Both the position numbers and the translations under genes were made by a program. Source: Heterohyrax brucei (lineage: Eukaryota > Chordata > Mammalia > Hyracoidea > Procaviidae). Taken from it: DNA of 64,000 nt. Under the pieces are notes generated by a model that saw only the letters and a program-made list of their open reading frames with translations, was not told where the DNA came from and searched no databases. The number at the start of each line of letters is the position of its first letter. Position 1 is the first letter of the stretch. Positions 50,570-61,673 of this stretch are shown here, one piece after another. The stretch is from positions 5,956,001-6,020,000 of the forward strand of contig CM053162.1 of NCBI GenBank assembly GCA_028571685.1, written 5' to 3'.

Positions 50570-51690
50570 GTTAGATGTTGATTGTTGTCTTCTTGCCATC
50601 TAGAAGCTTTTCAGTTTCTCTGCAGACATCTCAACAGGGGCTGGGGCATTGTACTAAGAGGGAGTAAGTGCACTACTAGATTTGGTCACCAGCTGCCTCA
50701 GTGTATTCTAGTGACTAGCCCCAGGTGGACTCTCTGGGGTGGTAGGCTCTGCCTCCCAGCTGGCAAAGATGGCACTCTTACTTATGGAGTTACTGGGAGA
50801 CATCAGCTGACACTATGATGTAAATCAGTGAAGGGTGGTGGATATGCTGCCACCCTGCTCCGCAGTCAGTTCTCTAGGTGGTCTTATTCAGAAAGGTGCT
50901 TTATTGTTGAGCAAGGAGCTGTTCAACAGCTGCTGAAATCAGTCAGGCTCTCAGATGTGGCAGGCCCGACCTTCCAGCTGACAACAAAAGTACCTCATAG
51001 GCCTTCCCCAGGTACTATGACATGGTTCAAAGAAGGGAGGAGTTAGGGCCTTGCTTCACTGCTCTGCCATGCCCCATCCTTAACTCAAGGCAACAGCATT
51101 TTAAACACCACTTTTCTGCCAGAGAAGGACTATCCAGACAGGAGCTGATGCTCAGGGTGAGAATTAGACCCAGCTAAAACCTCTGTGTGGCTGACTCTAT
51201 CTCCCAGCTGACCAAGGTGGTGTCCCACCCAAGCTGCTCGTCCTGCCATGAAATAGCAGAGTCTATGGTGCAGCTCAGAAAAGAGAGGGTGGAGGGGGCC
51301 GTGTTTCCCAGAGTCGGGAGCTGGGATCTCAATATGTGGCTATCTCAAACACAGTCTCTCTGTTGCACTGTATGCTGTTTACTTAAGCACTGTAGTTCAG
51401 CATATTAGCTGGCTCAGTCACAGCCCCTGCCTCCCAGACTACAAAGAAGGCATCAGTACATGCAGTACTCCCAAACAATGTGTCAGCAGAAGCAGGACTC
51501 AGCATGCTGGCCCCTCATCACTGATAGAGGAAGTTTCCCCTTACTGGCTACTAGTTCAATCTGACAACCATACACCAGATCCTACGGCTCCCAGGATGTC
51601 CACGCTGTTCTGTTCAATTATCATTCCAGGCTTTAGTTCTCAGAATCGAAGACATGTGTGTCTAGTCTGCCATCTTGGCCCCACCCCTCC
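50570..51690 (-). other. L1-D 5' UTR
   Basis: It has words related to the L1-A 5' UTR units, for example agctggcaaagatggcact (50757) and agctgaccaaggtggtgtc (51205), about 450 bp apart. That may be two units of the same tandem design. Confidence 0.65.
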
Positions 51691-51700
51691 ATAACAAATT

Positions 51701-52362
51701 TTTAAGAAAATGTTTCTGCATATCACTTTGCTGATAAGTAGTATCAATTTCTCCCAAACCACCTGGCACAGAGGAGTATGAAAGACATAAAGAAAATATA
51801 AGCTCAAGAGACAGAAAGGGTCATATAATCCAGAGACTACATCAACATGACAGCATAAAAACTAGATGGTGCCAGGCCACCACTAATGACTGCCCTGACA
51901 GGGAATACAACATACCTTTCCTAACAAAGCAGGAGAAAAATGGGTGCAGAGAAGATTAGATGTGAGCTTCTGACAGACTGCAGGGTGCCTGGAAGACATG
52001 GACCCTGGACTCTGTTAGCCCAGAGTTGAAACCAGACCCAAAGTTAACCCTTCAGACAAAGCCAGGACTATCCAACATAAAATGATACTGGGAAAGAGTG
52101 TGCTTCTTGTCTTAATAATATACATAAGGCTAACTGGGCATCTCCTGTCCTGTAGAGAGATGAGTGGGTGGAGGGGGACAGAAGTTGACTGAACAGACAC
52201 AGGAAATAATAGGGTACAAAGGAGGAGGGTGCTGTCACAAGACATGGAGAGCAGCTGGATTTATACAGCACTGCGTATGAAAGTTTTATATGGCAAATTG
52301 GCTTGGATTGTTAACTTTCATTTAAATCACAATAATATATTTTTAAAAAATGAAAAATAAAT
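51701..52362 (+). mobile_element. L1-C host, right part (3' UTR), plus strand
   Basis: The L1-C 3' UTR resumes after the L1-D insertion: gagactacatcaacatgac, agatggtgccaggccac, catctcctgtcctgtagag and ataaattttgtg, ending in an A-rich stretch at about 52340-52362. Order and orientation fit the part cut at 42059. Confidence 0.8.
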
Positions 52363-52439
52363 TTTGTGCATATACTGGTAAAGTCTCCAAAGCAAAGATA
52401 TATTTAGAATACTCTGAAGAGTTAAAAAAAAAAAAATCA

Positions 52440-53020
52440 TCAAAGAGACAGCATCTGAGCTAATTCCTGAGGAAAGAGAATGAGTAGTCAAGGAGAAAAA
52501 GAATGGAAAGTGGGAAAGTGTATGATAGACAAACTGATGACACAAGAAATGGCATAGAGGTAACAGACAGACCACTGCCAGTGAGTCCATTGTAACTCAC
52601 AGTGACCTCTCAGGACAGAGTAGAATTCCCCAACAGAGTTTCCAAGGAGACAAAGAGGGGAGAAAAGGGAACTACGGCAAGTCAGGTTTACTAGCATGAA
52701 AACTAATGGGAGTGGTGAGAAATATGCTGGAGAGGTAGGTAGGAACCAAATATTGCATGGAGCCTAGACTCGCAACATGGAAGGGAAAGAATAAGATGGT
52801 GTATTTTACATAAACTTGTTATCTAAGGGGTGGAGTTTGTTAAGGACAGAAAGCTGCGGTAACACTAGACAGGAGAAGAGGCAGGAAGACGAGACAATGA
52901 ATTACTGCAACACTTAAAGTAAGGTATTGTGAGGAATACAATGAGACCAGTGGTGGTAGTAGAGACACAGAGACGAGGATGAACAAACTAATCAGTATAT
53001 CATATTGGAAGGACTTGGTG
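52440..53020 (+). repeat. Ancient pan-mammalian repeat
   Basis: gctaattcctgaggaaag, ggtgagaaatatgctgg, agaggtaggtaggaacc and gtttgttaaggacag come in the order of the ancient repeat at 27888 and 63045. A SINE fragment is inserted at 52571. Confidence 0.45.
52571..52650 (-). mobile_element. AfroSINE 3' half
   Basis: ccactgccagtgagtcc, then ctctcaggacagagtagaa and gtttccaaggag, on the minus strand. The head is missing. Confidence 0.7.
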
Positions 53021-53167
53021 ATAAACACAAAATAAGAAGGTCCTAGGTTTCTGGCTGCATTGCAGGTAATAGTTTAAATGTATGAACACACACATAAACG
53101 ATTTCGTCACTCTCTCCAAACTCAGAGTGCAATCTCTTTCATTTTCTTTTAGCTTCATGATGTTAAA

Positions 53168-53345
53168 GAAGGGGTATTCATTCATTCCACAAATATGCAC
53201 TGACCACCGATTCTATGCCTTGGAGTCATCTGTTTTCCATCTAGCTGGGAAGACAACAGGGACAGCTAAATTAGTGAAGAGGTGGAGATCACTGGGATAG
53301 ACGAGTTGGGTCACAAGGTCACAGTGGGTGAGGCAGAGTGATGGC
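53168..53345 (+). repeat. Ancient pan-mammalian repeat fragment
   Basis: attcattcattccacaaat, then tgcactgaccaccg and gggaagacaacaggg. Same family as at 63045, 5' part only. Confidence 0.4.
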
Positions 53346-54967
53346 AAAGGTGGGAAACTACGCTGGAATGGCTGCTGCAAAGCGCTCACTCATCACGCTT
53401 AAATTATTCTTTTATCGGAGTGAACGTCATCATGCTGCTGCTCTTTTGTCTACGTGACCAGGTCCTCTGCAGTGGGCTGTGACTGGCAAGATCAGTATTA
53501 AAAGAAAGGGTAGGAGGGCGAGAAAGGAAGAAAACAGCACCTCCAGTCCACAGAGGCAGGGAGGAAAGATCAACGTCCTCAGGAGCGACCCAAACGAATT
53601 ATGGTGATAAAAAGCTGTCAGTCAATACACTGGATATTAAATTTAGTAGATTGGAGACAATAGGTCTGTTCCATTTCTCCCCACTATTTTGTTCACTGAA
53701 GTACCAGATACAGACAAGTATTCAGTGCTAAGATTACATTTATTGTTTCACCTGCTTTGAACTGCAAATGCTTTCCTAACTGGATTAAAAAAGCTGTCAA
53801 ACATTCCTCTGTAGTTTCTACACAGAGTTCTTCCTTCACCATCTGATGAAATTTCACTTTGTAAACCCTGACAGTGATATTCTTCTTTAAATCACAGCTG
53901 ATAGCCCCACCTCCTAGATCTAAATACAGCTCTGTGTCTGTACATGTATGTGAGGGTGTGGGAGATTGGTAGTGAATATTCAGAGGAAAGAAAGGAGGGG
54001 ATTCCCTCAGCATGAAGACGATAAAGCTATTCCAAGGCAGCAACAGCTGATAAGAGCTTGCAGTGAAAGTTGTACTTCCATGAATGCAGCCATCCACAGA
54101 CATTTGTGCTCATATGTCTGGGGTGAAATGAAATGAGGCAACAAAGTCTAAGAATTTATCTCCCCTAACCCCTGCCTATTCTATATGTTGTAGATTAAAT
54201 TGTCACAAAAGCTGTGTGGTAGATGCTGAATCCCAAAGGGGCTTGCATAAGACAAAAATTTTCCGTATTGTTTGGGCCTACACATTCCCCCTGATTTGAT
54301 AATATTCCTGCCCATGCTGAATCATCGAGGGTGCAGACTAAACGTTCTCCAAACTGACCCCATTCTGGGGAAAAAAAATCCAAATGCATATTTTACTGAT
54401 GATGCCTATCAGTATTGTAGGAAGGCACTAAATAAACTCAGTTTTTGTCCATATATCACTTTCAACAGTGATACAGATGAGTGAATCACTATGTTTATCC
54501 CCCATATATACTGCAAATATGAAAGTATAGGCAGGAAACGTTGGAAATGCCTGTCACAGTGTCCTAGGTATTTTTTTTTCCTTTAATTTGAATTATAGTC
54601 TCTATTTTATCTATTTTATTTGTGAATGCATTCTAGAGGCTGAGGAAAAAAATGGCATAAATGGAGGTCAGTGCATACTGGATGTATGAGTTGGTACAAC
54701 TTGAGTAAAAGAGAGGGAAGGATTCGAGGTGAAATATACAGCAAGGGTAGGTGGTTGAATTGTGACTTTGATGCTTCAGCATGAGGATGAAGTGATGCAT
54801 AAACTACCAGCTGTTCTTACTGACATTTTTTGATTCGAGAAAGCACTGAACCGCCTCTCCAAAGGGCACAACATAGGTAACACAGTGTGCTTAGTGCATG
54901 ATACACTGAAAGAAGCTAGGTTCCAAGAAATTGGGTTTCTCAGATCCAGACTCATCTTTCTTCTCAG
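53346..54967. other. Unclassified sequence
   Basis: No gene that I can support. The 136-codon minus frame at 53693-54103 has no recognised family and no good splice signals. Confidence 0.3.
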
Positions 54968-55482
54968 TGGTCATGGACTGAATTGTGTTCCACCCAAAAC
55001 TGTGTGGAAATGTACGTGATAGTTTGGCTGGGCTGAGATTTTCAGTATTCTGTGATATTCCTCTATGTTGTAAACCCTGCTGTATGATGTTAATAAGAAA
55101 GGATGTGCTGGGCAGCAGTTGTGTGGGTCGGGCAGGACTCAATGTGTAGACTGTACTTTGCCTAGGGTAGCCTCTTGAACTATAAAGGAAAAAGGGGGGT
55201 AAGCAGAATTTCGGGGACCTCAAAGCACCACGAAAGCAGTGCCAGGAGTAGAGCATGTCCTTTGGAAAGGACCCCGGGGTCCCTGTGCCTCAGAAGCTGC
55301 TAGTCTAGGGGAAGATTGACTATAACGTTCTCCCTCCAAAGCCAACAGAAAAAGCCTTTCCATGAAGCTGAAACCCTGAATTTAGACTTTTAGCCTACCA
55401 GAATGTGACCAAATAAATTTTTCCTTTTTAAAGTCATTCACTTGTGGTACTTCTGTTACAGCAGCACTAGAAGCCTAAAACA
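54968..55482 (+). mobile_element. Solo LTR, MaLR-like, plus strand, with TSD
   Basis: It starts tggtcatggactgaattgtg, has an aataaa at 55412-55418 and ends gcagcactagaagcctaaaa, then ca. The flanks tcag at 54964-54967 and 55483-55486 match, the short duplication expected for an LTR element. About 515 bp. Confidence 0.65.
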
Positions 55483-55660
55483 TCAGTGTTACCCAGCAGT
55501 GATGGAGTTTATTAGTTAGCAGGACACAGAATAACTGACAAGGAGCCGGTAGAGCTGAAGTTAAGACCAAGCCCAGCCACGGGCAAACCATCTGGGAACA
55601 TTCACAACACCTCTTTGGGCCTCAGTCCTCCATTTTAAAAGGTGGGTATTACAGTAAGAC

Positions 55661-55662
55661 AA

Positions 55663-55694
<32 letters not shown>
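55661..55694. repeat. (TA)n microsatellite
   Basis: A short TA tract directly before an AfroSINE 3' end; it may derive from the SINE tail. Confidence 0.85.
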
Positions 55695-55849
55695 TCACTG
55701 CTACAGAGTAGATTTGGACTCATAGCAACCCTATGGGACAGAGAATAGAACTGTCCCATAGAGTTTCCAAAGTATGCCTGGTAGATTTGAACTGCTAACC
55801 TCTTGGTTAGCAGCCATAGCTCATTAACTATTATACCACCAGGGTTTCC
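55695..55849 (-). mobile_element. AfroSINE, short type
   Basis: On the minus strand it has accctggtggtataatag, gttaatgagctatggctgc and the short-type body, ending in the 3' core next to a TA repeat. Confidence 0.85.
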
Positions 55850-57217
55850 AAGAATACACTAGATCATTGTTTTTTTTCAATCTTCAGATTGTGATTCTCT
55901 AGTAGGCTCTGAAATCAGTCAATGGTTTTTAAATAACAATTTTTAAAGTGAGATAAACAGAGTAGAAGGGAAAATATCAGTGTATATTGAACATAGTAAG
56001 AATAATTTGTGTCAAGAAATAAAAAAGTATTTGAAAGCCGCTCCATAAGGAGATCTGTAAAATACCTTCAGACAAAGCATTGCTTCATTTTATTATTCTA
56101 AATCCCAGTAGCGGCCACTGCCCAGCTTGCAGACCACCCCCGGTCTGGCAGACAGTTCCTCTGTACCCATATCTGGTCAGCAGAGTTCTTTTCTCTCTAT
56201 CTTTCATTTACAATTTGGTTTTACAATGTTGCTGCAATTTCAGTTTTGATAACACTGAGTTAATTAAGCCATGGTCTCTAAGAGACAGGTTGTTACAAGG
56301 AGATAAGCAGCAGCCTCTGCAGCAGTAAATAGCTGGTAAAACTGACCGGCTTCTGGGTATTTGCTGCTTTTTTAAAGACAAAACTATTGTTACCAATTAC
56401 ACATGAACATAGTGTATGCAAAAACAGTTAGCCGAGTCTTCTAACACTGCTCTGGCTGTGATCAAGTAGGCCAACTGTGGGAGAGCAGGGTTTCCAAGTA
56501 TGCACTGTGTGTGTGTCTGATGCCCAAACGGGTCTTGGCCACTGCTGGTGGGCTGGCCAAAATCCAGGATACCACCTGTCCTGATCCCAGGTGGGCTGCA
56601 TCCCCCTCATCAAATGCACACCAAGATACCATAATTCACCAAGTTGTCAGCTGGCAGAGCTGTGTCTGGCTACAGCAGATGTTTTTGTTTTTGTTTGGTT
56701 TAAAAGATGTCCTGTCCATTACAGGCCAACCCTGGGTGGAATGAAATGGAAGACTCAAAGGGCAAAGCCAAACCTGACCCAGAAAAGGGTCTCCAATTGT
56801 AAGCATCCGAGGTGTGCGATATGAAGTGCAAGACTGAGTGATTTTAGCATCTGGGTAACAACCGCAGTCCATGAAGTATTTCATAATAGTCTAGTTCATA
56901 ATGTGCAGATGTGTACTTTAAAAGACAAAGCACAGCAGCCATGTGAAGATTCAGAAAGGATAGATTAATGAACACAGGTGTAATATCAAAGGATATTTAC
57001 ACAAAAGATTCTCTGTAAGAGTATTTAGAATAACGAACTACGTTTTGCATTTAAGACATTATTAGATTATTAATGAGATAAAATTTGGGGGAAACCGACT
57101 AATTACTTACACAAAGTACACTGTGTTACTTCAAATCAATGCTATGCCATTTTGGCTTTGATTTGTTTGACTTTTACATTAGCAATTTTAATTTGGGGGT
57201 AACTACCGACAAAACTA
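55850..57217. other. Unique sequence, possible conserved non-coding block
   Basis: No exon recognised. 56060-56420 is repeat-free and includes ctgagttaattaagcc, the sort of sequence common in conserved enhancers. This is appearance only. Confidence 0.3.
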
Positions 57218-57340
57218 GAGCCCTGGTGATGCACCAGTTAAAAGCTTGCTGCTAATCAAAACATCAGCCATTCAAATTTGCCAGTGACTCCTTGGGAACC
57301 ACATAAGAAAGTTCTAGTCTGTCCTATATATCATGGTTAC
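57218..57340 (+). mobile_element. AfroSINE, short type, worn
   Basis: agccctggtgatgcacc, agttaaaagcttgctgc and gttctagtctgtcctatat in order. The 3' core is lost. Confidence 0.75.
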
Positions 57341-57426
57341 TAACTTTAAATTAGTCAACCCCACATAATTAAAGAATATTCTTCATGTTCTAACATTCAC
57401 AATCACAGTACTTTAAAATAAATAAA

Positions 57427-57450
57427 CGACTCGATGGCACTTGGCTTGGC
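57427..57450 (+). mobile_element. Very short AfroSINE tail insertion
   Basis: cgactcgatggcact followed by tggcttggc, preceded by aaataaataaa. No clear TSD. Confidence 0.75.
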
Positions 57451-57508
57451 AGCATTGTTTTAACTTTGCTTCAATTCTTAGAAATTATTCAACACTACTG
57501 ATATTGTT

Positions 57509-57655
57509 GGAGCCCTGATCCCAAAGTTATCAAGTCCTTGGCCTCCAGCCAAGATGTCAGCAATTCAAACTTGCCAGCTACTCTTTGGAAACAGTTTCCC
57601 TCCATGTGACAGGGTCCCCGTGCATCAAAATTGACCCCGTGGCAGTGAGTTTGGT
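57509..57655 (+). mobile_element. AfroSINE, worn
   Basis: ggagccctgatcccaaag, gtcagcaattcaaacttgcc, ctactctttggaaacag and aattgaccccgtggcagtg keep the AfroSINE order at low identity. It overlaps the end of the longest open frame of the window (57495-58082, minus). Confidence 0.65.
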
Positions 57656-58422
57656 CTGTGTTTTCTTTTGGCTGATGCTGTTTGAGGCTTTCAGCCAGTG
57701 ATGTGTGAGTCCAGTCTGCCTCTCTGACCTTCCAGGTTAAGTGAAACAGTATATTCCCACTGCTGCTTAAATCAGCTTCAGTTGGGTTTCTGACATTTAT
57801 AACCAAAAAATTCTGGTTAAGAATGCCTACCATAGCCTTAGTGGAAACTGAATGGTATTCAAGGTGTGTTCTTAAGACCCTCATTTCATTTGAGACAGGC
57901 CATTTAGTGGTCAAATGGCTTCTATCAGTGACAGACCCTGGCCCCTTACCCTGGGCCCTAGTGAAGGGTAACCGTTTGCCTCTTTCCTCAGGTATGTAGA
58001 CTTCAAGCTGACTGAGATGCTGAATCATCTTACGCTTTTGGAAAGAGGAGTTCGGGAAGAAATATAAATGGCTAAAAATCATAAGCCATTACATGAATGA
58101 ACTTCTTTTTAGTAAGCTCAAGGTATTAAAAATAACAACAGTATAATATTTCCTACCTATCTTCATTTGCATTAATTGGACAAAGGCAGAACTAATAGAA
58201 GGAACATTTTCGGTTACCACCATGTCTACACATCCAATGCCATCCTTAACTTCAAATGGAGATAAGAAATTAGCATATTTTTCTACAGAAACCAATCTAT
58301 TACCAACCAGTACAAGGAAATCAACACATGTTAGCTCCCTTACCCTTTCTGCAGGATGGTCCTCTTCCTCAATCCTAGTGAAATATATACGACTCTATTT
58401 TTCAAAGAAAATAGCTGTTACC
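57656..58422. other. Unique sequence with a weak candidate exon
   Basis: The longest frame in the window (57495-58082, minus, 195 codons) covers most of the left part and overlaps a worn SINE. A candidate exon is described at 58157-58282. Confidence 0.3.
58157..58282 (-). other. Candidate internal protein-coding exon (weak)
   Basis: The open frame at 58089-58295 (-) contains a 126-bp stretch preceded by an acceptor-like ttggtttctgtag and followed by a donor-like gatag|gtagga. Both ends would be in phase 1 and the length is a multiple of three. The product would read KYANFLSPFEVKDGIGCVDM and continue for 22 more residues. It is not low-complexity and matches no transposon I know. I do not recognise the protein. 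The polypyrimidine tract is weak, and no other exon was found nearby, so it may be chance. Confidence 0.2.
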
Positions 58423-58505
58423 CATTCATTCATTCAACTCACAAATGTTTATTTATAATGTGCCAGGACCTTCCATTTGCTGTGATCATAGACATCCTCA
58501 AACAG
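58423..58505 (+). repeat. Ancient pan-mammalian repeat fragment
   Basis: cattcattcattcaactcac, then taatgtgccaggacc. It is the start of the same family as at 63045. Confidence 0.4.
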
Positions 58506-60849
58506 AAATCTTCCCAAGCTGGCCTGACCCATGAGAGGCCACAAAAGTGCTATTAACTCATCATGGTTTTTCAATTATTCTTCAAGACAATATGAACTGG
58601 AATTGAAGTATTATGAAAGAAACTCACAGAATTCCTTTCAGGTACTAGAAGAAACACAAGTCATTTATCTCTGGGACTAACTCTGAACACTCAAATGAAC
58701 AAGTGGCCTTACAAACAGACTCTTGTCCAGGACAGTCATGGGTCCCAGTACAACATGATATACATTGTTCATATTTTCCTGGTGATGGGAAGTCATCAAC
58801 CACAGGAAGCCAACTCTGGGTCAGTTGCTGCCTTTGACACTGGCATCACTCAGCCAGGTCTGTTCACAAAAGGATTGCCTTTCCAAATTGCACAGGCCCA
58901 GTTTAAAAAAACCAATGGTAGTGATACAACCGACACACAAATAGTGCTCATATCACATGTATCTGGAAGGGTAGGGCATTTCTGAACTAGCATAAAAGCA
59001 GGAACATATGTCTTATGTGTCTCCTCTAAAACCTAAAACTGCATGAATTGTATTTCTTGGGGCCACGGCCTTGCACCTGGAGATAAATTTCAAAGCAACT
59101 GCTAGAGCTGCATACCACTGACACAAATCTGAGCTGCAGCTGGTCACTCTTGGTTGCATCCACACTAAGAGAGGCTACCATTTATGTAGCCCCTGCCATG
59201 TCCATGACACATCATAATGCCTCAGGCCTCATGACTCAGGAGACACAGGGCCTATGTATATGACTCCAGAATTTGTTCTCTCATCATGCCATTTGGTCTA
59301 TAGTTTGAGCAGTTAGCTATGTGTTTCTTCAGTAATATTAATGTGTAGTCATAAACCCATTACACAGATCATCAGCATCCCCTAAACTGGCAAATCTGAG
59401 CTCAGACAGAAATCCCACAATGCCCCTTCAAACATGTGAACTGAGTATGTTTCAGAGGTGAGCCAGTACACCCTCCTGCACACACCCCTTCTTGGAGACC
59501 CTGTACATGTGACTCTTTTTGGCTCTGTTGCTCTCATGGTTAGCTGAGTTTTCCAAAAGCTGTATGATGACTTATGGCCTGGTAAATGTCAACTCCCCTC
59601 CTCTAGACACAAGAGCAAGGGAGGCAGAAGATGAAGAGTGAGGAGACAGCAGAGGGAGAGAAATCACTGCTTCCTCTGTCCTGGCAGAGCTAACTGCTCC
59701 TTGATGGATCAGTAATTAATTGCTCCAGAGTGGTGGATCTGAGACTGCAGAATTGTGCCTTGTGAAAAGGCCCAGAGGGTGGGGGGAGGTACACTGCTTG
59801 TAAGATCATTAAGAGAATATTATAAGTAATACTCCATGACTCCCTCATTAAATACTAAGTGAGTCATTCAGTCTTGGGGTTCTATTTCTATTCCTCTTTC
59901 TAAATGCAACTTTAATGATTTAAAATCCCTTCAACCCAATTACAGCCCTGTATTCTGATTAGGAACTCTCACTCATTGTGAATGGGAGCCATTATCCAGA
60001 GGCCTATAGCAAAATCAGCACCTAGAGAGTTTGTACTGGAAAATAAATCTTTCCTTGACATTTCAAGACCGATTCCCAGCCAATTACAACACATTCTGTT
60101 GCTCTGGTAATGTGTAACTGAGTTGTTCCCTGAAATCAAAGGCCACTGGTCATGAAGCCGGGAAAAGTCACAGAAAAAAATGTATAAAGCAGGGGAAGGG
60201 GAAAAACTAGCAACAACACTGAAATAAGCAAGAGATGGAATCTGCCACTTACAGTTGACTGCATCTCACTTACCAAATTAAGGGGATTGGCAAGGAAATA
60301 GCGATGGGTTAAGGAAACATCCTACTTCCTCCCACTCTGTAGTGTAAAAGTGGTATTAGGTTCTACAATTAAACAAATTTCAAAGTTTTCAGTAGTTACA
60401 ACAAAAGAAGGAGTGTGCCTGAGCATACTCCACTGTGTGTGTTCCTGACCCTTAGACAGAAGTAGGGTTGGGGTAGAGTTCTGCTCCCAGAACTCTTTAT
60501 GGGGTCCCTACCATTGTTAATATGTGTCTTCTGACATTGGCTTGAGTGTTGATACAGAGATGCTAGGATGCAGCAAAAGGAAGCAGAGAATGTACTCCTT
60601 CAGAACCACTCCGGCCTGGAATGGCACAGCTAACTTCATGAGTGAGAACTGGGTACTAGGCACCAATCTGCTGCAAGCAGGACTGGTAACTGAAGTTCTT
60701 AGTCTTTCAGAAACAAGTTCACACTGTTGAGGAGACAGTAAAACTGAAGTGGCTCCTTACGCATGTTTGCTGTGGATAGTCTCTGGGTTCTTGTCTTAGT
60801 GGTCTCTGTTCAAATGTCCATTACAAAGGATCCACTGAAAGTCTACGAA
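58506..60849. other. Unique sequence, possible conserved non-coding block
   Basis: No gene or repeat recognised. 59830-60180 looks like old, constrained unique sequence (TAAT and CAAT-type words, no repeat match), which is only an impression. Confidence 0.3.
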
Positions 60850-61673
60850 CTTAACAGGCCTAACTGAAATCTCTTCTAATCTCAACCAACATTACAAGGA
60901 TAGAGTAGCAGGGGTGGGGGTCTGGTGACTATGCTCCTGGGGGACATTGAGGCCAATGGTATAACTAGTCTGTTGCTAAGAGAATCTTCTGCACCCCATA
61001 TCGGTGAGTGGTGTCTTCAGGTCTTAAAAACTAGCAAGCTTCCATCTGAGGTACATCAAATGGTCCCAACTCATCTGGAACAGAAGATCATTGAAAACAA
61101 TAAACATCTGAGAAAAAAAAAGCTCAGGAGAGAGAAGGACCCAATGTGAACAGGAGACTGTATCAACATGTGACCAGAAGAACCAGACGGTGCCCGGCCA
61201 CCACCGAAGACAGCCGTGATGGGGCTTACAACGTTGAGTCTCTGTGACAACATGAGAAAAAGAGGAGTGCCCTTCAAGATCTCCACTAAAAGACCACAAC
61301 TGATGGTCCAACAGCCTGAGGGATCCCTTGGGATCATGGCCCTAGACCTGCTGCTGCCCCTGTCCAGAAAACACTTCTAAGGTCAAGTCTTAAGACAAAA
61401 ATGGACTGGACTTAGGGACACAACGCGACCATACAGTGTGTGTACTTTATGACTCTATGCAATTATAAGATGCTGTCCTACTGGTCTCTTTTCAGATGGG
61501 AGAGAAGGTGGAGAAGAGGAGACCAGAGATTGTTAAGAGGATACAAGTACAGAATGAAAAGGCGGAGTGTGCTATCACCGAGCAAGGAGAGCAGAAGGAG
61601 CTGTAGACACGTGGACATGCACAAAATTAATACTTTCACTTAATCACAATTAAAAGAAGAAAGGAAAAAAAAA
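60850..61673 (+). mobile_element. L1 3' UTR fragment, plus strand
   Basis: ctcaaccaacattacaagg, ataactagtctgttgctaag, cagacggtgcccggccacc and aatactttcacttaatcac follow the L1 3' UTR seen at 14171-15020 and 42070-42780 on the other strand. It ends in an A-rich tail (61649-61673). It has no ORF2; the frames at 60925-61337 are UTR artefacts. Confidence 0.8.

Larger units (their letters stand above)
42070..51690 (-). mobile_element. L1-D, full-length minus-strand L1, nested
   Basis: From its 5' end near 51690 (on the minus strand gaggggtggggccaagatgg) it runs through 5' UTR, ORF1 (about 49600-50560), ORF2 and a 3' UTR to a T-rich end at 42070. Without nested inserts it would be about 7 kb. The two inserts are a 2.4-kb plus-strand L1 5' fragment (44191-46555) and a 214-bp L1 3' fragment (43621-43834). 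Perfect 10-bp target copies flank the whole element. ORF2 C-terminal sequence is recognisable at 43119-43478 (-). Stops and frameshifts are common. Confidence 0.9.

Noticed and set aside
53693..54103. 136-codon minus frame as a possible gene
   Set aside because: No start context, splice signals or family features that I can support.
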